DNA of 64,000 nt from Adiantum capillus-veneris (GCA_014529385.2 CM043944.1:84107384-84171383); one strand, 5' to 3'; counted from the stretch's first letter, positions 14,301 through 24,118 are shown. Made by a program: numbers and translations. The notes: a model not told the origin generated them from the letters alone.

Positions 14301-15517
14301 GGTGTGATGAAAGTGGTTTTTAACTGATCTTCTTCTGCTATTCTGATTTGAAAATACCCTGAATACCCATCACACACTGTGTAACATTCATAGCCGACTG
14401 CTTCGTTTAAGATTTCATCTTGGAAAGGAAGAGGAAAATGATCCCTCTTTGTTGCAACATTGAGTGGTTTGTAGTCAACATAGACCCTCCATTTTCCGTT
14501 CTTTTTAGGGGTTACTACAATTGGGGACACCCACTCAGAGTTAGACACACGGTAAATGAAACCAGCTTTGAGGAGTCGGTTAACCTCTGTCAAAAGTGCC
14601 TCTTGTTGTATTTTTCCTAGGCGCCTTAGCTTTTGAGCCACAGGTTTAGTACCTGGTTTTAATTCTATGCCATGCTCTATAACATCCACACCTCTAATTT
14701 GTGAGTAATCAGTGATAAACAAATTGGGATACCTCTTGATCATATCGATGTAGGACCGCTTCTCCTCAGGGGTAAGATCTTTTGCAAGCATCCTCTCAAA
14801 GTCTTCAAAGTGCTTGTGGTCACCTTTGTCATCCTTTGTTTTCTCCTTTGTTGGGTCAACCTCTATTGATGGAGTTTTTGATGTGTTGAGGATGATTCCC
14901 ATTACCTCCAAAGATGATTCTTCTTTGCTATTGGATGTAGTGGTTGAACTTTCCTCGTCGCTTGAGCCAAAACTCTCTTCACTTTCTTCATCAGCCGTGG
15001 TCTCATAGTTGATGTCGAGCTGTTTTCCTTCATGCCAATCGTATACTACATGTTGCCCCTTTTTGAGAATCAATTGTCCTCGTCCCCATTTTTGATCTGC
15101 ATTCACAGCAATGAGCCAAGGCCTCCCTAGGATGATGGGATATCCCTCCCCCTTGGCTGTCATAACATACATGTCCACACGTGCATCTATATTACATACC
15201 GAAACTTTTACATTCTCGATGATCCCTAGGCACTTCACACTTGCATTGTTGGCCAGCCTAGCTTGACAATTAGAGAATTTAATGATTTCAAGTCCTAGTC
15301 TATTCATGGCTCTTTCCGTGATCACACACATTTGTGCTCCACCATCAACATACACATTGGATACCTTCCTACCCCTTACGTAAGCATCTAAAATAGGTTC
15401 CACATCTTGTTGTGGCTTTGAAGTCAATGCCTTTACTGTCACCTTTTCTTTATTTCTTGGGAGTCTCGTGCTTACAAGTTTGGACCAGTGCTTTCTCACC
15501 TTGGGTGATAGATGTAG
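11399..15517 (-). CDS. pol: Tat-A pol: protease, RT, RNase H, archaeal-type RNase H, integrase
   Basis: One open frame of about 1370 codons. The frame continues upstream to an ATG at 15562, but those first codons lie in the inserted Tat-B LTR. Protease: YVDGGAQMCVITE (about residue 73, counting from that ATG). RT: YVDYKPLN and catalytic VFMDDFCIYSS (about residue 460). Ordinary RNase H: ASKVMTAAEKGYTDMEK. Archaeal-type RNase H (about residues 745-900): FDGAYRR, NNEAEY, RGDSLLVI, EADYLAN. Integrase: CKSCKGCQ zinc site, WGVDAIGPLP, DRGPGFR and CNGLVEKVNG supply the acidic triad. Upstream gag is separated by Tat-B. A 63-bp internal duplication affects the second RNase H. All catalytic motifs look intact. 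Confidence 0.93.
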   Translation of the reverse strand, partial: LHLSPKVRKHWSKLVSTRLPRNKEKVTVKALTSKPQQDVEPILDAYVRGRKVSNVYVDGGAQMCVITERAMNRLGLEIIKFSNCQARLANNASVKCLGIIENVKVSVCNIDARVDMYVMTAKGEGYPIILGRPWLIAVNADQKWGRGQLILKKGQHVVYDWHEGKQLDINYETTADEESEESFGSSDEESSTTTSNSKEESSLEVMGIILNTSKTPSIEVDPTKEKTKDDKGDHKHFEDFERMLAKDLTPEEKRSYIDMIKRYPNLFITDYSQIRGVDVIEHGIELKPGTKPVAQKLRRLGKIQQEALLTEVNRLLKAGFIYRVSNSEWVSPIVVTPKKNGKWRVYVDYKPLNVATKRDHFPLPFQDEILNEAVGYECYTVCDGYSGYFQIRIAEEDQLKTTFITPWGCFAYRVMPFGLTNAPSTFIRFTTLVFQPFFGKSIRVFMDDFCIYSSQRLHCQKVEEGLRRLHQFGGQLNPEKCHIAESQVVLLGHVVSLQGIQVDPSKVNALLSLQPPTTTKELMTFNHKVRYMSRFIHLLAEAIAPLHKLANKPTFEWREEHELCFTEVKGILNSLPTIMPPNPKDTYYITPSVGMEAIGVVLMQKDPKTCYMRPVYFASKVMTAAEKGYTDMEKVVFTIIFAVRKFRSYLLPAPFVILTMENNLPYVVQHMSLSSRIAKLVLELQEFEYTFLVEDSTRAGLADILTYKVRERKESPKAGDKATPQNNEEEMDNAHILCFDGAYRRQHDQAAGGVLILSPQREVLVKKGITLENVHSNNEAEYVTLKLGLEECRKLGIERLIIRGDSLLVIWQIQGIWKCKNPTLVEWLRQVKALIKNFEATQVQHVVRTLNKEADYLANEATQVQHVVRALNKEADYLANEKLQIMVGGVKLYEPKYQGQEELKDIIFFLQTGECPKHLDRVQRHRLVKKAAPYQLIGDDLYHKGKDLVLRRVPSVQEIERMLFSCHDDVCGGHFSHDITNRKILQAGFVWPSLHHDVQHWCKSCKGCQIVGNRRLTYEPRVPIISYGPFEKWGVDAIGPLPLTSTGKVFIIVGVDYMTRWAEAASTTRIIAEEVSKFIFFHICSRFGTPLEILSDRGPGFRAELLDNLLTKLKVKHLHSTPYYPQCNGLVEKVNGMICKIISKQVADRPNDWDRHLTAALWAYRTSFNVSTQFTPFHLVYGHEALLPIEVEIASLRILSRGAKRPKEALQERILDLQRLELDREESIDYYIAQATSQRDKINKKLKGKGLKEGMLVLCYDNRLDTRLDKKFLQRWEGPFMIKTNFGNGSYRLADLSGKLHKTRVNGWRLKPYFQRINPLIGSHLPTSSKLQIGMAPFSLANAPPIFKALMCKEEPALESQHTQGNPPISDL
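12878..13003 (-). repeat. 63-bp in-frame tandem duplication in Tat-A pol
   Basis: Two adjacent 63-bp units, differing at only a couple of bases, encode EATQVQHVVR(T/A)LNKEADYLAN twice. Tat-B has one copy at the equivalent place (EVQLYHIPRKQNEDADLLAQ). The duplicated block includes the last catalytic Asp of the archaeal-type RNase H. Confidence 0.93.
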
Positions 15518-16542
15518 TGAGGCGGTCCGGGGCGGGCAACAAGGGAGGCGACCTCTAAACACCCCTCAAGGCTCCCGTGCTGCTCAATTGGGGCTGGGGC
15601 AACCACAAGCACAACACAACAACAAACCCACAGCCAAACCCAAACAAGATAGGGGCACCACCTAGTTATGGTATGCGAACTAGGACGCAAGAGAGATTTT
15701 GGCACAACCAAGAAGATGCACCACACAACACACACAAGCAACCTCACACCAAGACACACATGAAATGGACCAGAGAGAGCTAGAGCAAAGGGAAGAGAGA
15801 GAGGGAAGGATCTTGCGTAATACCTTATTTGTGACTTGCAAATGGAGATGGTTCGTTATGATGCTATCGTAGAACTTGTACAAAACTCACTCAATGCTTA
15901 GTGATTGCTAATCATTGCCAAAACACACACACACTGTCTTAGGGTGTGGGAGACCTCTCACCACAATACCCTCTTACAATGGACACAAAACTGGCAATGA
16001 AAAACACACTAAAACACTTTCTAAAATCAAGATCAACCGATAAAACTCAAAATACACAAGTCACCTTGAATTCACCAAACCGTATTGCACAAATGGAAGG
16101 ACGAAGATTTAAACGTCGAATCACGCCTTTGATGCACCAAACCTCAATTTATTGATGATGAAGGAGCATGTACAATAGTGGTTTTGAGATTTGTGGAACT
16201 CACGCTCTCTCACTTGCAATGTGTAGCTTGAAGGCTTCTCTCACACCAAGAGTGAAGCTCACAAGTGGTTGCTACACCTAAGTCTCTCCTCACGCATAGA
16301 GTGTTGGGGTGCTATGTGAGATGTTGGAGGTTGTTTTACAAGAAGGAGAGGGGCCTATTTATAGGTTGGAGACCCCTCATTAAGATTATTGGAAATCCTA
16401 ATTTACAAGCTAACAAATCAGTATTATGATTTTTTTGAATATCAAAACATTGCGGGCCTTCTTTGTCTGCTTGAGTCATGGGTGTGGGCTCAAAAGAGAG
16501 CATTATTGATGGTAGATAAGGTGAAAGTAAGTTTTAAGGAAG

Positions 16543-16593
<51 letters not shown>

Positions 16594-18201
16594 ACTATAC
16601 ATGTCTTGAGGTGAGGTGTCTTTTATGGTTAGGTCAATGCTATTTTGTGTTAGTATGTTAGTCGTTAGTAATCACTAGAAAGTTAATGTTACATTTACAA
16701 TGGGTAGAGTGAGTTGATTTGATGAAGGAAGAGGGGTGAATTAAAAGAGAATCATTGAGATGGTGAAGCTTTGAAGAAGCTTGAACTCACCCTTGTGTAG
16801 ATTGTGGAAAAAATGACCGCTCGTCTTCTTCTTCTTCTTCGCTTCTTTACGCCGCCGCACGGTTGACCACCACGATGAAAAGAGGATTTGTTGATGAAAA
16901 ATCCTCAATTTGCAGAAGTTATCATGGTTAAGATGCTGAATTTTAGATATTTTAGGAGAGGTAAATGAAATTGTAACATAGAAGCAATAGAGAGAGACAT
17001 GGAGAGGGTGTATGTATGTAGAGGTTCATAAAAGAACTATAGGGATGAGAGAGAAGGGTAATGGTGAAGAGGGTGGGAGAAGCCATGGAAATTGCAGGTT
17101 TGAGTGAGGGAAGGAGAGGGAGGGATGTGTAAGAGTGAGTAGGTGTGTGGAAGGGTGAGAGAAGACTAAGGGCTACTTGTGAGAAAAGTGGGCAGACTGG
17201 GGTCCACTCAAAAAATCATAGCTCACCGCTGGTAGCTCCAAAAATCATGAAAACATTTGAGGTGATTATTCAGAGCGTGGGCTACATTTTCTCATTTGAC
17301 CACCGCTCCAAATTCGGAGTGGAAATAGGTGCCAAAATTCTCACCAAAAAGCCTGTTTTTTATGCCTGCAAAAGTCTTTTAGTGGCCCCCTCCTTTGTTG
17401 AATTTGTACAATGCATCCAAGAGTGAGCCCCTCCTTTGTCATATTATAATACAAAGCATTCAAGTTGCCCTTGACCCATGCATGGAGGAGGATTATTGGT
17501 GAAATAAGAAATATATACATGGTGGGACTAGTGTATGGACTATTCATGGACTTTAGCTCAATGAGCACATGGTGTTAGAATAATGAGTAAAAATAATAAT
17601 AAAAATATGGAGGAGTTATGGATATGGAAAGATATTGGAATCATATGATATGGTCCCTCCTTGAATTATTTTGGGTGAAAGAGGAAAAGGTATGCAAGTA
17701 AATAATATAATAAAAGTAACCAATGAGTAGAAATCAATTTTTTGTTTTCACGAGGGTGAGGGTGAAAATGTGGGAGTGATTTGTATAAAAGAAAAATATG
17801 AGGTTAGAGTATGTACATATTGGCAAGAAATATAATTATGGTGTAAGAGGATGAAAGAAGGTGTACATAGGTTTAATAAAACACACACCTAAGTAGAAAT
17901 ATTTAAATAAAATATCAAAATAATTATAAAAAATCCCTATATTTAGGCCATATATACAATGAAATATTTACACACAAAGAGGCCATAATATACTTTTATT
18001 TTTTATTATTATTATTTTTTTTGGCTCAACTAGCCCAGTGACTAGCTAGCTGAGGGTTTTTAAGAAGATATGGGAAAAGCCCCCTAACTCACACACGCCT
18101 ATGTACAATGAAATGGTAGGGATAGCCATAGCGTTTGGGTGAATTTGGTAGGGTGGAGTAACTTAGTATAGCAATTATGGAGAGCCGAAAAACGGCTATC
18201 A
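15518..18201 (-). repeat. 3' LTR of Tat-B
   Basis: A 2684-bp LTR, nearly identical to 24119-26789. It contains a GA microsatellite (16544-16591) longer than in its partner (25145-25178), showing microsatellite change since insertion. Reading frames such as 17145-17426 plus occur in both LTRs and show no recognised domain. Confidence 0.96.
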
Positions 18202-18216
18202 TTAGCCCTCCCCCAG
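18202..18216 (-). other. Polypurine tract of Tat-B
   Basis: On the minus strand CCTGGGGGAGGGCTAA abuts the 3' LTR. The AGGGCTAA core is shared with the Tat-A polypurine tract. Confidence 0.85.
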
Positions 18217-18229
18217 GATGATGGTATAT

Positions 18230-18700
18230 TCATGTACCATCATAGAGCATCTTTTCCAAAGAGAGTGCTTTAGAGTCCTTGACGAGATCTTCATTGTTTG
18301 GCCCCTCAAAATTTTGGCTGGAGTTACACTCATGCTTCATGTAACAATACTTACATGAGACAGCGGCCTTTGGACAGATCTTTGGTAGATCCTTTGGTAG
18401 AAGGCGACTCAAATAGGGCTTCAAGCGATACCCGTTTACCTTCCTGGAGTGCTCTTTACCATTCAAGTCCATAAGCTGATAGTAACTAGAATTGAAAGCC
18501 TTCTTGACTATGTATGGCCCTTGCCATCTAGTTTCAAACTTGGCATCAAAACGATTGTCAAGTCGATTGTCATACCTTAGCACAAGCTCTCCTTCCTTGA
18601 TGCCTTTGTCCTTCAATTTCTTGTCGTGCGTTTCTTTCACTTGTGTGGCTTTCCTCTTGTAGCACTCGTATGCTGCTTCTCTTTTCCACTCAAGCTCCAC
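18230..18700 (-). pseudogene. pol: Tat-B integrase C-terminal part (after stop)
   Basis: Same frame as the upstream integrase ORF but separated by a TGA at 18713-18715. It encodes the region after the catalytic core: KRKATQVKETHDKKLKDKGI, GELVLRYDNRLDNRFDAKFE, RWQGPYIVKKAF and KVNGYRLKPY. The equivalent Tat-A region (ATSQRDKINKKLKGKG, NRLDTRLDKKF, RWEGPFMIK) is uninterrupted. The last part, after about residue 100, is unlike Tat-A and may be spacer. It could be translated only by readthrough. Confidence 0.85.
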
Positions 18701-18712
18701 TAACGTAAGAAG

Positions 18713-20263
18713 TCAATCCATCCATACCTCTTGATCATCTTGTTCTCCTTTGCCATGAAGTCGCATTGTTGGAATGTTGAGCTCCATAGGCTGCAAAGCC
18801 TCTTGACCATAGACCAAGTGAAATGGTGTGAACTCCGTGGCTTCCCTATATGTGGTTCGATATGCCCACAAGGCACCATCCAAGAAGTCATCCCATAATT
18901 TTGTCTTGTTTTGCACCATCTTTCTAATGATTCCTGCAATGACACCATTAGCCTTCTCCACCAAACCATTTGATTGTGGGTAGTATGGTGTGCTATGACG
19001 ATGTAGAATGTGAAGCTCTTCACAAACTTCTGTGAGCAAGCCCTTCCTAAACCCTGGACCATTATCAGAAACAATCTCCAAAGGTGTGCCAAATCTGCAA
19101 CAAATGTGAGTGTACACAAACTTGCTAACTGTCCTCTCATTCACTCTTGCCACACTTTGAGCTTCCACCCACCTAATCATATAGTCTACAGCCACTAGAA
19201 TGTAGAGTTTACCATTTTTTGTCCTAGGGAGAGGACCCATAGCATCAATGCCCCACTTTTCAAAGGGTCCATTTGCAAGCACTATTTGCCTCGGGCCATG
19301 CACCAACCTTCTATTTCCATTTATCTGACAATTGTGACAACTTTTACACCAATGTTGAACATCCACATGCAAGCTTGGCCAAACATACCCCGCAAGAAAA
19401 ATCTTCTTCACAGTTGATTCTTGGGAAAAATGACCACCACATGCCTCTTCATGCAAACCTTTTAGAATGGCTGGTATTTCCTCGATAGTTGGTACTCTTC
19501 TGCACACTTGATCCTTCCCTTTTTGATAGAGGGAGCCTTCTAGGAAGAGATAGAAACTTGCCTTCTTCATGAGTCTCCTCTTCTGAGCCTTCGTGAAGTC
19601 TTGTGGAAACTCACCCTCCAAAATGTAGCCGATAATGGGAGCCAATGACTCCAATCCCTGGTATCTCGGTTTCTTGACAGCTGCTGCCACCATGATGACC
19701 TGCACTTCTCTCTCAACACATGTAACTGCTTGTTGTGCAAGTAAATCGGCATCTTCATTTTGTTTCCTCGGAATATGATATAGTTGCACTTCTTCAAACT
19801 GATTAAACATCCTACGAATGGCATGAACTTTTGTCCTTAAGCTTTCATTCTTGCATGCCCAAATGCCTAAAATCTGTTTAACAATGAGAAGTGCATCTCC
19901 TTTTACCATGAGACGTTTTATCCCTTGGCCAATGCACATCTTCAAACCATGAAGTAGTGTGTCGTATTCTGATTCATTGTTGCTAGTTGAACCTGGTAGA
20001 TTGACCTTCTCTTTCGTGACCACCTCTCCACTTGGGTTGAGCAACACTAGCCCTCCCCCTGCTTTCCCTGTGGCTCGTCGAAAAGCTCCATCAAAGAACA
20101 AGGTAAAAGAATTGGGAATACTTTTTGGTGGTGGCAATGGTAGGGTCTTTACTTGAGGCACCTTAATTTCCTTCTCATGTACCCTATAAGTGAGAATCCC
20201 TGCCAATTGTGCACGCACACTATCTTCTACCTTGAAAGAGTATTGGAACTCTTGCAACTCCAT
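18713..20263 (-). pseudogene. pol: Tat-B archaeal-type RNase H and integrase core
   Basis: A 516-codon frame that continues the upstream ORF after one in-frame TAG (20267-20269). Archaeal-type RNase H: FDGAFRRATGK, NNESEYDTLL, KGDALLIVKQ and NEDADLLAQ carry the four acidic positions. Integrase: HFSQESTVKKIFLAGYVWPS and CKSCHNCQ (zinc site), WGIDAMGPLP, SDNGPGFRKGLL and SNGLVEKANG (acidic triad). It ends at TGA 18713. Tat-A reads through both stop positions, so these are likely disabling point mutations rather than programmed signals, although readthrough cannot be excluded. Confidence 0.92.
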
Positions 20264-20266
20264 AAT

Positions 20267-23200
20267 CTACTTTGAGATCCTAGTACTAAGATTCATTTGA
20301 GATGACACCCAAGGGAACAAATTTTCTGCAGTGAGAATTACAAAAGGTTTTGGTAGTAGGTAGGATCTAAACTTTCTCACCGCAAACATGAGAGAAAGCA
20401 TCATGAGTTCTGCTTCTGTGTAGTCTCTCTCCAAAGCATTCATGACCCTACTAGCAAAGTAGATGGGTCGCATCCTTGTACTGTGGGGATCTTGTTGTAG
20501 CAACACAGCACCAATTGTTTCCCTTCCAACACTAGAGCTAACAAAGAATGTGTACTCCCAACAAGGAGGCATGCATGTTGGTAGCTCTGACAAAATGACT
20601 TTAATGTTACAAAAATACTCTTCAAGCTCATCAGACCATGCAAATTCTACTTGTTGTGTCAACTTTTGCAAAGGATGAAGCAACTCCGAGGCTAAGTGAA
20701 TGAAGCGTGACATATACTTCACCTTCTGAATGAAAGAGATGACCTCCTTAAGACTCTTCGGTGATGGGAGCTCAATAAGAGCCTTTGCCTTTGAAGGATC
20801 CACCTCAATGCCTTTATAGGAAACCTTGTGACCGAGCAAGATCACTTCATCCTCACCTATGTGGCACTTGTCGGGGTTGAGTTGACCTCCCATGTCGTAG
20901 AGCTTCTTTAAACCTTCTTCTACCCTTTGTAGATGCAATGATTCTGAGCTATAAATGCAAAAATCATCAATGAACACCCTAATTGACTTTCCAAAGAATG
21001 CTTGAAACACCATGTTCATGAAACGTTGGAATGTTGCAGGAGCATTTCTCAGACCAAATGGCATGACTCTAAAAGCATAACAACCCCAAGGAGTGATAAA
21101 GGTTGTTTTCAATTGATCTTCCAATGCGATACCTATTTGAAAGTAGCCTGAGTAGCCATCACACACAGTGTACTTCTCATGACCAGCTACCTCATTTAGT
21201 ATCTCATCCTGAAATGGGAGGGGAAAGTGATCTCTTTTTGTTGCCTCATTGAGTGGACGGTAATCCACACACACCTTCCACTTTCCGTTTTTCTTAGGAG
21301 TGACAACAACAGGAGAGACCCACTTTGAATTCTCCACTGGATAAATGAAACCTGCTGCTAGAAGCTTTCTTACCTCCTTGAGTAGAGCCTGCTCCTTTAT
21401 AACTCCTAGCCTTCGTAGCTTCTGAGCTTTAGGTGTGGCCTCAGGCTTTAACTCAATCTTGTGTTGAACAACATCTACCCCACGCACATCGGTGTAGTCT
21501 TTAGCGAAAAGCCTAGGAAACTTCCTTAGCACACATTTGAACTCCTCTCTTTCATCCTTTGTAAGTGTTGTTGATAGCATACCTTCCAGCATCCCTTCAT
21601 CTTGAACACCTTCATTCTCTTGAGGACCTACCTCCTCCAAGCCTTGACAAGAGGTCTCTTGGCTGCTTGGCTTAAACCTTACCCCCATGACTTCGATGGA
21701 AGACTCCTCTTCAGTAATGCTGCTGCTACTTTCTTCTTCTGAAGTGCTATCGGTCCAACCTTCTTCCGTCTCACTTTGAGATGATTCTTCATGGAGCTCC
21801 TCTTGGCGTTGCTCCTTCATGTCAAAGACAACCTTCTTATGATTGTCATTCCTGCAAATTAATTTCCCACTCTCCCAATCCTGCAAAGCTCGCATTTTCA
21901 TTAGCCATGGTCTTCCTAGGATAAAATGATAACCACTTCCCTTGGTCGACATAACATAAAAATCCACCGCTTTCTTAATGCCAAAGGCCTCTACAAAGAC
22001 ATTTTTACAAATGCCTACACACCTAGCCTTGCTATTGTTTGCCATCTTGACTTTGATTTCAGGTGTCTCATGGATGTGCATGCCTAGTCTTTGCATGAGT
22101 CCCTCTGTCATGATGCAAATTTGTGCACCCCCATCCACTAGACCTTTCCTAACCAATCTTCCTTTGATATAACAGTCTAGCACTGGTGTAATGTCCTCAT
22201 TCATTTCAGCTTGTGCAATTTTTACAACATGCACACTCTCTTTTACCTTTCTCCTAGTGCTAACTGCCTTTGCTAAATCCCTCCTAACTTGTGGGCATAA
22301 TGCAAGAAAATGAGGCCATGAGATATCAGGACCCTTACCTCTCATGTCTTCCAACAAGTTGTACGGAGCCATACCCTGTCCAAGAGGGAAGTCTTGGAGG
22401 TTGATACGACGTCGAGTCCTCTTGGTTTCCTTGGTTTCCTTTGCCTTCTTGCCTTGTCCATGGTCACTCTGTGATGTGACTCCTTCTTTCTCTTTACCTT
22501 TTCGTCGGCCACGCTTAATGCCATTGGCTTCCATGTCAACCTCATTTGAATTTGTCACCTCTACCACATGCACATTTGGATCTGGCAAAGGTGGAACTCC
22601 TTCTACCCCTTGTGGAGGTGGTCTTGGTCCATTTTGCCTTTGTAGAAGCCTTGGTTGTTGACCAGCTCCTTCTCCTGCATTCATCACTGGGTAATTCAAG
22701 TTAGGTCTCCCTGGCTCTCCACGGGGCCAAGGACAATTATACATCCCATGTCCAGACTCTCCGCAATTCCAACATTGCAAGACTCTCCTAGGTCGTGGGT
22801 CTCGCTCTTCAGACTTCTTTGCTTGTCCCTTTGGACCTATGGCTTGTGCAAGGTGAATTGACAGGCTGCTTAAGGATTCATTTAACTTCTCAATCACTTC
22901 CGCCGTTACCTCAGGAAGCTCCTTACATATTGATGCTTGTGACTTACCTTTGGGTCTAAGACCTTCTATTGGAACCTCCCCCCTTAAGCACTTGAGTTTC
23001 CTATATTTCTCAGCAGCCCTAGTTTCAGCTGCATCAAAGGTAGCAGGTGCACTCGCCTCAACTTTTACCTTAAGGTCAGGAAAGAGTCCGGCTATGAACC
23101 TCTCCTTCTTTAGAAATTCTGCACCATCACCAGGGTTAGCAACATTTCGTATCCATAGAGCCCAAAGACGTAGGAACTCTTGCTTGTACAAGTAGTAGTC

Positions 23201-23509
23201 ATCTAAGTCTTTTTGCTTATGAGAAACAATGTCTTGCCATAATTTTTGAGTGTTTTGGGGATCAAAGAAGTATTTCTTGAAACGATTCAAAACTTCCGTG
23301 TAATTCCCTTTAAATTCCTCAGGCAAAGAGTCAAACCAAGTGCTAGCATCTTTCCTAAGGACCACCTCAAACATTTCTACACGTTCTTGATCAGTTACTA
23401 TCCTCTTGATACGGCAAGACATCTTGAAATTCGCTAGAAATAATTCTGCATCCTCTCCAGGCTCTCCAAAGAAAAGAGGATATCCAGACATTTGGCGTTG
23501 GCTCTCCAT
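20267..23509 (-). CDS. gag-pol: Tat-B gag-protease-RT-RNase H polyprotein
   Basis: Open frame of 1080 codons starting MESQRQMSGYPLFFGEPGED. Capsid-type region: VLRKDASTWFDSLPEEFKG, FKKYFFDPQNTQKLW, FIAGLFPDLK. Zinc knuckle CWNCGESGHGMYNC at about residue 243. A basic, low-complexity linker is followed by protease GLVDGGAQICIMTEG (about residue 457) with a DGGA rather than the common DSGA box, as also in Tat-A. RT: VCVDYRPLNEATKRDHFPLP and VFIDDFCIYSS (about residue 848). RNase H: YFASRVMNALERDYTEAE. The frame stops at a TAG in the connection to the second RNase H. This is the most complete gag in the window. Confidence 0.94.
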   Translation of the reverse strand: MESQRQMSGYPLFFGEPGEDAELFLANFKMSCRIKRIVTDQERVEMFEVVLRKDASTWFDSLPEEFKGNYTEVLNRFKKYFFDPQNTQKLWQDIVSHKQKDLDDYYLYKQEFLRLWALWIRNVANPGDGAEFLKKERFIAGLFPDLKVKVEASAPATFDAAETRAAEKYRKLKCLRGEVPIEGLRPKGKSQASICKELPEVTAEVIEKLNESLSSLSIHLAQAIGPKGQAKKSEERDPRPRRVLQCWNCGESGHGMYNCPWPRGEPGRPNLNYPVMNAGEGAGQQPRLLQRQNGPRPPPQGVEGVPPLPDPNVHVVEVTNSNEVDMEANGIKRGRRKGKEKEGVTSQSDHGQGKKAKETKETKRTRRRINLQDFPLGQGMAPYNLLEDMRGKGPDISWPHFLALCPQVRRDLAKAVSTRRKVKESVHVVKIAQAEMNEDITPVLDCYIKGRLVRKGLVDGGAQICIMTEGLMQRLGMHIHETPEIKVKMANNSKARCVGICKNVFVEAFGIKKAVDFYVMSTKGSGYHFILGRPWLMKMRALQDWESGKLICRNDNHKKVVFDMKEQRQEELHEESSQSETEEGWTDSTSEEESSSSITEEESSIEVMGVRFKPSSQETSCQGLEEVGPQENEGVQDEGMLEGMLSTTLTKDEREEFKCVLRKFPRLFAKDYTDVRGVDVVQHKIELKPEATPKAQKLRRLGVIKEQALLKEVRKLLAAGFIYPVENSKWVSPVVVTPKKNGKWKVCVDYRPLNEATKRDHFPLPFQDEILNEVAGHEKYTVCDGYSGYFQIGIALEDQLKTTFITPWGCYAFRVMPFGLRNAPATFQRFMNMVFQAFFGKSIRVFIDDFCIYSSESLHLQRVEEGLKKLYDMGGQLNPDKCHIGEDEVILLGHKVSYKGIEVDPSKAKALIELPSPKSLKEVISFIQKVKYMSRFIHLASELLHPLQKLTQQVEFAWSDELEEYFCNIKVILSELPTCMPPCWEYTFFVSSSVGRETIGAVLLQQDPHSTRMRPIYFASRVMNALERDYTEAELMMLSLMFAVRKFRSYLLPKPFVILTAENLFPWVSSQMNLSTRISK

Positions 23510-23588
23510 TGAATTGATTTCAAAGTGACGCGTTTTTTTTTTTCTTTAAAAGATTTACACAATAATATTTTCTAAATTGCAATCTATT

Positions 23589-23807
23589 CTACAACAAAAT
23601 AAAAATATTCACATCAAATGACCTATGATAATCAATAAGAGGTAGAATGACAGGGTTTGGTGATGCGAGAATTTCTCCTACTCTTTGGGCACCAAACATG
23701 AATACCATACGTTGTTGAAAATGGATTTTTCTACTAATTGCAATGTTTATTCTAATGTGTGGAGTGAAATGGAAGGGGAAAACCTCTATTCCTGGGCCAT
23801 TATCCAT
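23589..23807 (-). CDS. Small leader ORF, type X, in Tat-B (unknown function)
   Basis: A 72-codon ORF between primer site and gag, starting in a good context (ACCATGG). Core: IRINIAISRKIHFQQR, FGAQRVGEILASPNP, ILPLIDY, and the C-terminus FDVNIFILL just before the stop. By hand it matches the Tat-A ORF at 28394-28606 at about 39 of 61 positions without gaps. It also matches the neighbouring type Y ORF at about 24 of 49 positions. Codon differences against Tat-A are largely synonymous in the core, suggesting a selected protein. I do not recognise the family; no signal peptide or zinc site is seen. Confidence 0.6.
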   Translation of the reverse strand: MDNGPGIEVFPFHFTPHIRINIAISRKIHFQQRMVFMFGAQRVGEILASPNPVILPLIDYHRSFDVNIFILL

Positions 23808-23828
23808 GGTCTATGCATGACCCAATAC

Positions 23829-24044
23829 TCAAAACAAAACAAAAATATAGACGTCCAAACTAAGGTCGTACCTAATCAGAGGCAAAATAAAAGGGTTTAC
23901 TGAAGCGTTTATCTCGGCCAACCTAAGAGGACCTAAAATCCTACGAATTACTCGCTGAAATTGCAACTTAGTACTAACAATTATGTGTACCTTTTGCCTT
24001 GCAATGGGAATGAAAGGATCATACAAATTCTCGTGATCATGCAA
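23829..24044 (-). CDS. Small leader ORF, type Y, in Tat-B (unknown function)
   Basis: A 71-codon ORF, the first after the Tat-B primer site and in the same frame as type X but separated by stops. Core: FIPIARQKVHIIVSTKLQFQ, LRLAEINASVNP, ILPLIRY, ending LDVYIFVLF. It resembles the Tat-A ORF at 28098-28310 at about 41 of 61 positions, ungapped. The shared X/Y signature is roughly K-x-x-F-Q ... G-x-x-R-x-x-E-I-x-A-S-x-N-P-x-I-L-P-x-I-x-Y ... D-V-x-I-F. Function unknown. Confidence 0.6.
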   Translation of the reverse strand: MHDHENLYDPFIPIARQKVHIIVSTKLQFQRVIRRILGPLRLAEINASVNPFILPLIRYDLSLDVYIFVLF

Positions 24045-24097
24045 CCTACTTGACTATGCTAAAGGTTGAACCTACACAAAAAGATACAGGAGCCTTT

Positions 24098-24114
24098 CCT
24101 CCGTGGGGGCACCA
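24098..24114 (-). other. Primer binding site of Tat-B (tRNA not identified)
   Basis: On the minus strand TGGTGCCCCCACGGAGG begins four bases after the 5' LTR end. The same 17 bases lie in the equivalent place in Tat-A although the neighbouring leader differs. The implied tRNA 3' end ends GGGGGCACCA. I could not assign the tRNA. Confidence 0.8.
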
Positions 24115-24118
24115 AAAT

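Noticed and set aside
15496-15783. Pairs of frames at 15496-15783 and 24046-24384, and at 17145-17568 and 25733-26156
   Set aside because: They appear twice only because the Tat-B LTRs are near-identical copies; no domain or coding pattern.
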